Of a stretch of DNA of 64,000 nucleotides, positions 35,698 through 42,782 are shown piece by piece. The DNA comes from Ancylobacter pratisalsi. GTDB taxonomy: Bacteria > Pseudomonadota > Alphaproteobacteria > Rhizobiales > Xanthobacteraceae. The DNA is taken from the NCBI RefSeq assembly GCF_010669125.1, contig NZ_CP048630.1:3530001-3594000 (forward strand), given 5' to 3'. The notes below the pieces were generated by a model. That model saw only the letters and a program-made list of their open reading frames with translations. It made no database searches and was not told where the DNA came from. Both the position numbers and the translations under genes were made by a program. Each line of letters opens with the position of its first letter. The stretch's first letter is position 1.

Positions 35698-38600
35698 TCA
35701 GGGGATCCACGACCAGACCTCGACCTGGAAGAAGCGCATGAGGAAGCGCAGGAAAGCCTGCCACGTCATCATCTGCTCGCCGTCAATCTTGGCGTAGCCG
35801 GTCATACCGGATTTCAGCGCGCCGTCATCATTGGGAATGGTCGCCTTGACGCGCACCACCATGCCGTAGCTGCGCTTCTCGGCGGCGGGGGCGATCGAGA
35901 CCACCTTGCCGGTGATCGGCCGGTCGCTGTAGCCCCACGCCTTTATGCGCACCTCGTCGCCCGGCTGGATCAGCGAGATGTCGGCCTCCGGCAGGTCGAT
36001 CTCGGCGTCGACGGTGCGGGTGTTCTCGGTTTCGAGCAGCGGCTGGCCGGAGCGCAGCCACTTTCCGATCAGCAGATGCAGATTGGGCGTGACCACGTGT
36101 CCGTCCGCCGGGGCGCGGATGTCGGTGCGCTCCAGCAGGTCCTCATTATAGGCCAGCTCGGCGGAGAGCCGGTCGACATCGGCCTTGCGGGCGTCGATCT
36201 CGCTCTGGGTGGCGGAGCTGCGCACCAGCGCCAGATCGGCGATGGCGACGTTCAGCTTGGCGACATCGCTGTCATAGCGGGACTTGGCACGCTCGAAGGC
36301 CGCAGGCGAGGCCGTTCCGGTCTTTTCCAGCTCGGACTGGCGCTTCATTTCCGCTTCGGAGAAGGCGACGCTGGCGCGCTGGGAATCCACTTCCTTCTCG
36401 GCGACCTCGATCTGTTCGGCCTTGGCGCCCTCGACCAACTGCTGGAGCCTCGCCTTCGCTTCGGCAAGGCGGGCACGGGTCACGGCAACATCGTGTTCCT
36501 GATCCCAGGACGAGAGCTTGCCCAGGATCTCGCCTTCCTTCACCCAGTCGCCCTCGCGCACCGTCACCCGGACGATCTCGCCATCGGTGCGGGCATTGGC
36601 CTGGTTTCGCCCGGTCGGCAGGATGTTGAAGGAGCCGGAAGCCTCGTATTCGTAGGGCAGGAAGGCTACGGCCAGCAGGAAGAGGCACACGATGGCCCAG
36701 AACACCCGGCCCCAGGCCGCGATGTTGGCGCGGGGCTTGGCGGTCGCGGCGCCCTTGTCGGGAGCGACGGAGGGCTTGCTAGCTTCCGTTGCGGGCGGAA
36801 GGACCCACGGCGTGCGGTGGCCGCGCGTGAACATGGACACGAACCACAGCGCGCAGGAGACGCACAGCAGCAGGAAAATGCCCATTCCGGCGCCGCCGAC
36901 CTCCACCTCCAGCACAATCGCCATATAGGTCAGCAGGGTGCCGACGAAGAGAAACGCGCAGAGCACCGCGCCGATGCCGAACAGGATCAGGGCGGTTTCT
37001 TCCTCGGGCTTCACCATTGCCGGGCGTGGCCGGCCGGTGAGCCAGTTGCGCAGCGAGGCCAGCGCCTTCTTCTTCAGGTTCGGTTCGCCGAACCAGGTCG
37101 TCATCCAGTTCATGCCGTCGGCCGGCATGAGGGGGAAGGCGATGATGATGAACTCGATCAGCGCGGCCTGAGCCACCACCAGCGCATAGTTCGAAAGCGT
37201 GGAGCCGCTGCCGTGGAGCATGCTCCACAGCAGGGTGCCGCCGCCGAACATCCACAGGCGGGTAGCCAGCGGGGCGCCGTACGCCCAGAGCTGGCCGGAG
37301 CGGCTGAGGGTCGGGATCGCGGATTTGTCGACAAAGAAGCGGGGCAGAATGCCAAGTTCGACCACGATGCCGAACTGCTTCACCTTGCCTCCGCTGTGCT
37401 GGATCACCGTGCCTTGTGTCAGGCGGGCGGAAAAATTGACGATCAGCAGGCTCACCAGCGTGCTGGCGATGGTCGACCATGTCCAGGAGATCGCCCTGAG
37501 GTCGGCCGAGAACAGATTCCATTTCTGGAACATCACCGCGCCGGCGAAGACCAGCAGCGGCCAGAGCAGCCAGTGCAGATAACGCATAGGCCAGAACAGC
37601 ACGGCGAGAAGGCCGAAGAGCAGACGGGGATTGAACAGCGAGACACGATCGGACGGCGCGCGCGGGGCTTCCTCGCCCGCTCGGCCACGGCCGGCAAGGG
37701 CCGCGAACAGCGCCTCGCGGCCGCCTCCGCCCATTCCGCCTCCGCCTAAACCGCCGCCCAAGCCTCCACCGCCCAGACCACCACCAAGCCCTCCGCCACC
37801 GAGACCCCCGCCGCCGAACCGGCCGGCGAAACCTCCTCCGCCCAAGCCGCCGCCAAGATCGCCGCCACCGAGGCCACCGCCCAAGCCGCCACCACCCAGA
37901 CCGCCGCCACCGGCGCGGCCCTTGCCGCGGGCACGCGGCCCTGAGCCGGCAGCACGTCCGCCGGCGCCGAACAACTCTTCGTCCATGTCACCGAAAAACA
38001 GCTCGGCATCGAAATCCGACGCCGCGATCGCCTCGCCACTCCCGGCCCCGCTGTCCGTGGACGCGGTCTTGCCCGATGCGTCCTTAGCCGACGGGCCTTT
38101 GCTCGCCGGTTCCGTCGGCGCGCCGCTGACCGGCGCGGGCAGCGCGAGACGCTCGCTCGTGGGAAGCGTGGATGGTTTGATCCGCCGTGCGGGTGCGCCC
38201 GCTTCGCTGGCCGCGCGGCGTGCAGCGGTTCCCAGATGCTTGGGCGTGACGCGTTCGCGGGTGGACCTGCCACGGGCGGCGCGGCTGGTGTCGGGCGCCG
38301 GCGCCTGTTCGTCGGCCGCCGGCGACGTGCTTTTGTCGGGTGATCCGGCTTTCGGGCCCGCCTCGGCCACCGTATCGGACGGTGAGATCTCGGGCGAAGG
38401 CGCGGGAGCCGCGGGAGGGTTCGCTGTCGACGCAGTCTCGGCGCTTTCCCGCCGTGCCGTCGGCGGAACCCGGTGAGCCGTGATGTCCGGCGGCGCCTGC
38501 GGGCGACGGATGGTCTCGTCGAAGTCGTTGAGCCCCTCGAACATGGCGGCATGGTCGTCCGCGGATATCGACGCGGCAGGGTTTGTCAGCGGTGCGGGCG

Positions 38601-39162
38601 AGGCGGCCTTGTCTTCCGCTTCGGGCGCGGAGGTCGCACTCTTGCGCGAGCGAGGTGTGTGCCGCGCGCTCGCGCGCGCCAGTTGGGGCTCGTCCCGGGG
38701 GGCGGCGAGATTGGCGTTTCGTATGCCGGTGGCGGGCGCTGGCGAAGCGTCCCTCGCGTTCGGCGGCGTGTCGGCAGGCGTGCGCAGGTTCCGGCGCGCC
38801 GCCGAAAAGGCGGCCGGCGAGGCGGCGCGAACCTCCGACGCCGCCGCCGTGCGCGCGGCGGCGCGTGCGTCGGACCCCGTCAGAAGGTCCGCCGCGCGCA
38901 GCCGCTCCAGGATCTTCCGGCGCGCGAAGGGATCGATATCGCGGCCGAAACGCTCGCGGAAGCGCCGATAGGCATCGGCGCGGCGCGTGTCGTCGAAGAG
39001 GTCGAACAGGTAGACGTCCGCGCCTTCGAACAGGGTCTCTGTTCCGGTCGACGGGTCGGTGACGCGAATGACGCCGGCCGCGTCGTCACGCTTCACCACA
39101 AGGTCGGGGCGCAGGCGGCGTTCGGCGGCACGGGGCATGTTCGGGCGGGAGGCGTCAACCAT
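35698..39162 (-). CDS. PqqD-like/M50-like/HlyD fusion membrane protein
   Basis: This is a 1154-residue fusion. Residues 1-90 resemble small PqqD-type domains (RPDLVVKRDD...LFDLFDD). Residues 90-410 are Ala/Pro/Ser-rich and disordered, and 415-480 are an almost pure Gly tract. From about 505 to 830 is a multi-spanning region related to site-2 (M50) proteases, with the GGKVKQFGIVVELGILPRFF and PLMPADGMNW landmarks. The zinc motif HExxH is replaced by NFSARL at 576-581, so it is probably not a protease. Residues 835-1154 form a HlyD-type adaptor with a coiled-coil hairpin and two half-lipoyl segments (DGEIVRVTVREGDWVKEG, ADGHVVTP). Such fusions accompany export systems, but no ABC or outer-membrane partner is in the window. 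Confidence 0.78.
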   Translation of the reverse strand: MVDASRPNMPRAAERRLRPDLVVKRDDAAGVIRVTDPSTGTETLFEGADVYLFDLFDDTRRADAYRRFRERFGRDIDPFARRKILERLRAADLLTGSDARAAARTAAASEVRAASPAAFSAARRNLRTPADTPPNARDASPAPATGIRNANLAAPRDEPQLARASARHTPRSRKSATSAPEAEDKAASPAPLTNPAASISADDHAAMFEGLNDFDETIRRPQAPPDITAHRVPPTARRESAETASTANPPAAPAPSPEISPSDTVAEAGPKAGSPDKSTSPAADEQAPAPDTSRAARGRSTRERVTPKHLGTAARRAASEAGAPARRIKPSTLPTSERLALPAPVSGAPTEPASKGPSAKDASGKTASTDSGAGSGEAIAASDFDAELFFGDMDEELFGAGGRAAGSGPRARGKGRAGGGGLGGGGLGGGLGGGDLGGGLGGGGFAGRFGGGGLGGGGLGGGLGGGGLGGGLGGGGMGGGGREALFAALAGRGRAGEEAPRAPSDRVSLFNPRLLFGLLAVLFWPMRYLHWLLWPLLVFAGAVMFQKWNLFSADLRAISWTWSTIASTLVSLLIVNFSARLTQGTVIQHSGGKVKQFGIVVELGILPRFFVDKSAIPTLSRSGQLWAYGAPLATRLWMFGGGTLLWSMLHGSGSTLSNYALVVAQAALIEFIIIAFPLMPADGMNWMTTWFGEPNLKKKALASLRNWLTGRPRPAMVKPEEETALILFGIGAVLCAFLFVGTLLTYMAIVLEVEVGGAGMGIFLLLCVSCALWFVSMFTRGHRTPWVLPPATEASKPSVAPDKGAATAKPRANIAAWGRVFWAIVCLFLLAVAFLPYEYEASGSFNILPTGRNQANARTDGEIVRVTVREGDWVKEGEILGKLSSWDQEHDVAVTRARLAEAKARLQQLVEGAKAEQIEVAEKEVDSQRASVAFSEAEMKRQSELEKTGTASPAAFERAKSRYDSDVAKLNVAIADLALVRSSATQSEIDARKADVDRLSAELAYNEDLLERTDIRAPADGHVVTPNLHLLIGKWLRSGQPLLETENTRTVDAEIDLPEADISLIQPGDEVRIKAWGYSDRPITGKVVSIAPAAEKRSYGMVVRVKATIPNDDGALKSGMTGYAKIDGEQMMTWQAFLRFLMRFFQVEVWSWIP
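37721..37914 (-). repeat. Gly-rich tandem repeat inside the HlyD fusion gene
   Basis: About 65 codons encode near-perfect repeats of GGGLGGG with occasional Asp, Phe, Ala or Met, for example GGGLGGGDLGGGLGGGG. The DNA shows short tandem copies of ccgccaccgccc-like units. It separates the disordered cytoplasmic part from the membrane part of the protein. Copy number is likely to vary between strains by slippage. Confidence 0.85.
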
Positions 39163-39688
39163 GACGGTGCATATCGCTCCGGTTCATTCCAGCCGCCAGC
39201 CCCTCGGTGCAGGCACGCGCCATGCGTCGCGCGGCGCTGGGCCGGGGAAGGCCATCACTGGGGAAGCTGTCACATGCGATCATCGGCGCCCGCCACCAAT
39301 CCTGATTCAAGAATGATCATCCACCGACTTGATGACATCAAGGCAGAGGCAGGCACTCATGCGTTCATTCGTCCGTCGCCATGGCATGGGCCGCGCTTGC
39401 GTGCCCCCGTTGTCGTCGCAGGACTGGTAAGATTCAGTCAACGCGGACGTGGCAGGTCGCGGCTTCTGGACTCTATGTTGCATGATTGCCCAACCTTCCG
39501 GGCGCCTGCGGCGCCGTTCGTTCACCGAACGGTCGACCGCGCCCGGTTCGGGTGCGGAGAAGAGAGGTTCGAATGGGCGCAGCCTATAATAGGTTCAAAT
39601 ATAAGATTCATGTGCTTCGTTTATATGCACCTCACGACGCAGAGTTTCAGAAGTTCGCGTCCTCGGGTGGCGCCTGATACTCAGCGTT

Positions 39689-39744
39689 GAAAAATGTACT
39701 ACCGAAAAATTGTACTGTCGGCAGCGGTATATCCACAGCGGTAT
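39689..39744. repeat. Two pairs of direct repeats in the cluster promoter region
   Basis: GAAAAATGTACT at 39689-39700 is repeated as GAAAAATTGTACT at 39704-39716. CAGCGGTAT at 39722-39730 is repeated at 39736-39744. The repeat periods are about 15 and 14 bases. They lie about 170-230 bases upstream of the TPR gene and look like tandem half-sites for an activator. Confidence 0.5.
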
Positions 39745-39872
39745 CTGGCCACGTAAAGCTGCAGCGGCAACGAGTTTCGATCGTCCGCACTTGTCAACGA
39801 AATACTGAAGAAGTAGGCTGTATGCTGCATTGCGGAATTTAAGTCACAAGCGGGCCAAGGTCAAATGGGCGA

Positions 39873-39886
39873 CCTATATTTATAGG
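39873..39886. promoter_or_regulatory. Palindrome CCTATA-TT-TATAGG upstream of the synthase operon
   Basis: The two 6-base arms are perfect and the site ends 29 bases before the ATG of the TPR gene. TATATT within it could be a -10 element, so the palindrome may be an operator overlapping the promoter. No -35 element is obvious. Confidence 0.45.
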
Positions 39887-39915
39887 CATATGCGCGTGGC
39901 ATGGGGTGAGTTGAA

Positions 39916-41067
39916 ATGGTCGGGTTGCGGGGCGGTCGTCGGGGTGCGGGGGCTGAAGATCGATCCGAGATTCAGAATGCTGTTGCGGCCCTGAAAAATG
40001 GCGACGCGGCAGGCGCGCGCGCGTTGTTTGAAGAAATCGTGAAGCGTCGTCCCGGTGAAGCCGTCGCCTATGTCGGGCTGGGGCGGGTCTACTTCATGGA
40101 AAAGGACTTCGAGGCCGCGCTCGAACATTTCCAGGCCGCTCTCGACATCGATCCCAAGCAGCGGATCGCGCTTCTCTTCAGCGCCGAGTGCCGCGCCAAG
40201 CTGGGCGACACGGTCGGTGCCATGGAGGAGTACGAGGAAGCCAGCGCGGCTGATCCTTCCCGGGCCATCGGGCAGATCCGCCTGAGCAAGCTGCACAAGG
40301 AGCGCTCGGAATTCGATGAGGCCGAACAGCGCCTCAAGGAATCGCTCGCCCTCAATCCGCAGCAGGCGCCGGTGCGGCTCATGCTCGCCGACCTGTACGA
40401 GAAGCAGGGCAAGACCGAGGAAGCCCGTGAGGAGCTGGAGCGGTTGCTCGACCTCAAGCCGGACAGTTCGATCGCGCTCTACAAGCTGGGCCGCCATGCA
40501 CTGCGCGAGAAGAAGTTCGATCTCGCCTGCCACCTCCTCGAAGAGGCGGTGGAGATTTCACCGGAGAGCCCGGTTGTCAGATACGCGCTCGGTGGTGCCC
40601 TCATGGCGCTCGGCAAATACGCCGACGCGATCGCCGCCTTTGATAAGGCGCTGGAGTACAATCCGAAGCTGATGATGGCCTCGCTCCAGATCGCCGACTG
40701 TCATGTGGCGCTGGGGCAGCATCAGGAGGCGCTGGCGGTGCTCGGCAAGCTCGCGCGCAAGCATCGGCGCGGGGGAATGGTGCACAAGCGCATTGCCGAC
40801 ATCTACACCACGCTCGGTCGCTACGGTTACGCCGTCGAGGAGTACCGCGCCGCCGTGTTCAATATCCCGGACCTGCTGGACAAGAACGCCGACATTGCGG
40901 CGCTGATGGAAAGCACGGATGAGGACGAGCAGCTCGCCCGGAAATTCCAGGTCTGCTTCGCCGATATCAAGGACGAAATGCAGAGCAATCCGGAAGCGCG
41001 ACCGAACATGCAGGAAGGACGCGCCGCGCTTGGCCGCCGCTCGCGCTTCGGGCGCCGTGAACACTGA
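39916..41067 (+). CDS. TPR-repeat protein
   Basis: This 383-residue protein is made of about nine tetratricopeptide repeats, for example AVAYVGLGRVYFMEKDFEAALEHFQAALDIDP, with the W/L-G-Y-A-F-A-P pattern throughout residues 20-320. No signal peptide or membrane helix is visible, so it is cytoplasmic. The C-terminus is basic (LGRRSRFGRREH). TPR arrays bind other proteins; as first gene of the synthase operon it could organise the large enzymes or the repeat protein at 42005. GGGGTGAG lies upstream of the ATG. A gap of 19 bases leads to the next gene. Confidence 0.85.
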   Translation: MVGLRGGRRGAGAEDRSEIQNAVAALKNGDAAGARALFEEIVKRRPGEAVAYVGLGRVYFMEKDFEAALEHFQAALDIDPKQRIALLFSAECRAKLGDTVGAMEEYEEASAADPSRAIGQIRLSKLHKERSEFDEAEQRLKESLALNPQQAPVRLMLADLYEKQGKTEEAREELERLLDLKPDSSIALYKLGRHALREKKFDLACHLLEEAVEISPESPVVRYALGGALMALGKYADAIAAFDKALEYNPKLMMASLQIADCHVALGQHQEALAVLGKLARKHRRGGMVHKRIADIYTTLGRYGYAVEEYRAAVFNIPDLLDKNADIAALMESTDEDEQLARKFQVCFADIKDEMQSNPEARPNMQEGRAALGRRSRFGRREH

Positions 41068-41086
41068 TTAATCGGAAATCGATATT

Positions 41087-41920
41087 ATGCCGCGTAATCT
41101 TGTTATCATGATCCTCGATAGCTGCCGTTACGACAGCTTCGTAAAGGCCCGTTCCACGAATTTTCGCCGTCTCGGCGAGATTGAGCAGCGCTGGTCGTAT
41201 GCGTCTTGGACCGCGCCTTCACACTATTCCTATCTCATGGGCCTCGTTCCGCACCGTTCGCCGCAGCACGTGTATGCGTCCGAGGTATACAAGAAAGACT
41301 TTTCGAGTTGGGTCGATCGGCTGAATATTCCCGATCTCGGTTTCAACAAGTTCATTCCGCAGCTTTCTCTCGCCAAGGTTCTCAGTGACCATGGCTACAT
41401 CTGCAAGGCGAAGGTGTCGATGCCGGTTCTCAACGGCTTCACCTTGTTGAACAAGTACTTTGCTGATTACAAATTGATGTCTAATCACAACGATTTTGCA
41501 GGCATGGTGAAGGAAATCGAATTCACCAGCGACAAGCCGCACTTCTATTTCCTGAATCTCGGCGAGACCCACTATCCTTATATGCTCGATGGCTCGAAGC
41601 TCCCGCATATTTCGGGCGTGCACGGCGCGATCAAGCAGCTGTCAAAGGGCGAGGATGGTGGCGGGCGCGTAGGCACGGAGAGCGAGAGCTTCTTCGACGC
41701 GAAGGCACTGAAGGAGCTGCATGAGCAGCAGATCCGTTGCGTCGACTATGTCGACGAACTGTTCGGTGCCTTGATCGAGAAGAGCCCGCCCGACACCTAT
41801 TTCGTGGTCATGGCCGACCATGGTGAGGCATTCGGCGAGGGAGGCTATTTCGGCCACGGGCCGGTGATGCACGAGAAGGTCTTTGAAGTCCCCTTCGTCG
41901 AAGGGCTGCGCCCCGCCTGA
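41087..41920 (+). CDS. Sulfatase/alkaline-phosphatase-superfamily protein with Thr nucleophile
   Basis: The 277-residue protein shows the superfamily fold: first metal ligand in IMILDSCRYDSF (Asp11), nucleophile region SWTAPSHYSYLMG, NLGETHYPY, and the late metal site VMADHGEAFGEGGYFGHG. True sulfatases have CxPSR with a formylglycine; here the motif is TAPSH, so Thr42 is the probable nucleophile and the Arg is lost. That fits phosphoryl or phospho-head-group transfer rather than sulfate ester hydrolysis. It ends shortly after the conserved VPF strand, so it is a short form. Codon use is a little richer in A and T than the neighbours. No signal peptide is seen. Confidence 0.75.
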   Translation: MPRNLVIMILDSCRYDSFVKARSTNFRRLGEIEQRWSYASWTAPSHYSYLMGLVPHRSPQHVYASEVYKKDFSSWVDRLNIPDLGFNKFIPQLSLAKVLSDHGYICKAKVSMPVLNGFTLLNKYFADYKLMSNHNDFAGMVKEIEFTSDKPHFYFLNLGETHYPYMLDGSKLPHISGVHGAIKQLSKGEDGGGRVGTESESFFDAKALKELHEQQIRCVDYVDELFGALIEKSPPDTYFVVMADHGEAFGEGGYFGHGPVMHEKVFEVPFVEGLRPA

Positions 41921-42004
41921 CGGCAGGACCGCAAGGGAGTATGATGCGGATGGAAAGCTGGGGGGCTTTCGCGTTCGACAGTCTGAAGCGCACGGGGGCG
42001 ATTG

Positions 42005-42682
42005 ATGAGTGCCGAAAACGACGACAAGTTGATGGCGAAACTTGCGGAGCTCAAGCGGCGGCGGGCGGAAGCCAATGCGGCGGAGGGCGGCTCCGAGGCG
42101 CGGACGCGTACCGCGCCTAAGGCCGCTGGCGCGGCGGAAGATGTTTACACCAGCGTCGGCGAGGCGGGTGGCGAGCAGCGCGGCGCGATGCTTAAGCGGC
42201 TGATGGCAAACAAGGAAGGTGGCGGCGGCGATAAGCGCGGCGCCTTCCTGCAGCGCCTGATCGCCAAGAAAGCGGGCGAGACGGGCGGCGGCGAGGGCGA
42301 GAATAGCGAGCGCCGCGGGGCCATCCTGAAGCGGCTGATGGCCAATAGAGAAGGTGGCGGCGGCGGCGAAAAGCGCGGGGCCATCCTCAAGCGCCTGATG
42401 GAAAAGGATGGCGAGGGCGGCGAGCCGCGCGGCGAGATGCTGAAGCGGGTCATGGCACGCAAGCAGGAAGGCGGCGCTGCCGGAGAGGGCGGCAAGGCTG
42501 GCGGTGCGGCGCTGCTGCGGCTTCTCGAGCGCCGTCTGGAGCAGCCCGACGCCGATCCGCAGGCCTCACGCGAGCAGATCGAAAAGCTGATCCAGAAACT
42601 TGAGGCGCGGCTGCACAAGCTCGACGCCGGGCCTGGCGAGGAAATTCACGACGGCGAAACGCCGACGGACAAAGCCGACTGA
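42005..42682 (+). CDS. Low-complexity protein with tandem RGAxLKRLM repeats
   Basis: This 225-residue protein of a kind I do not recognise begins with a Lys/Arg-rich helix (KLMAKLAELKRRRAEANA). It then has five copies of R-G-(A/E)-(I/M/F)-L-(K/Q)-R-(L/V)-(M/I)-x-(K/R/N) starting at residues 59, 78, 104, 124 and 142, and a degenerate sixth (GAALLRLLERR) near 167. Units are joined by Gly/Glu linkers such as EGGGGGEK. A final coiled helix REQIEKLIQKLEARL follows. Each unit would be a short cationic amphipathic helix. Such an array could be a multivalent docking scaffold for the synthases, a membrane-binding belt or a polymeric precursor; none can be proved. A TTG one codon earlier is a poorer start. 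Confidence 0.7.
   Translation: MSAENDDKLMAKLAELKRRRAEANAAEGGSEARTRTAPKAAGAAEDVYTSVGEAGGEQRGAMLKRLMANKEGGGGDKRGAFLQRLIAKKAGETGGGEGENSERRGAILKRLMANREGGGGGEKRGAILKRLMEKDGEGGEPRGEMLKRVMARKQEGGAAGEGGKAGGAALLRLLERRLEQPDADPQASREQIEKLIQKLEARLHKLDAGPGEEIHDGETPTDKAD
42179..42538 (+). repeat. Coding tandem repeat region (RGAxLKRLM units)
   Basis: Repeat units start at 42179, 42236, 42314, 42374 and 42428, with spacings of 57, 78, 60 and 54 bases, all multiples of three. At DNA level the units share gcgcggggccatcct(g/c)aagcg-type cores, so the duplication is fairly recent or under strong sequence constraint. Confidence 0.75.
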
Positions 42683-42782
42683 ACGCCAGGACGGCGTTGT
42701 GGCGTCGGTCCTCGAGGCCGCCGTTTCGTCGGGCGTTCTTCATCGAGCCGAAGAAATGACGACATCGAAAGCCGAGTGGAAC

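Larger units (their letters stand above)
39163..39915. other. Long divergent intergenic region of the synthase cluster
   Basis: These 753 bases lie between the divergent HlyD-fusion gene and the TPR/synthase operon. The base composition is visibly richer in A and T from about 39580 on than in the surrounding genes. I see no convincing coding frame; a 63-codon frame at 39486-39677 has no features. It contains two pairs of direct repeats (39689-39744) and a palindrome (39873-39886) close to the TPR start. It is the most likely place for the main promoters of the cluster; a small RNA is also possible. Confidence 0.55.

Noticed and set aside
37721..37914. CRISPR-like or satellite array
   Set aside because: The repeats are in frame inside a gene, encode Gly-rich protein and have no unique spacers.
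39486..39677. 63-codon plus-strand frame in the long intergenic region
   Set aside because: No ribosome-binding site, no recognisable feature, and composition changes in the middle of the frame.
42179..42538. CRISPR-like array
   Set aside because: The repeats are spaced by multiples of three, are imperfect and encode a clear protein repeat; there are no cas genes.
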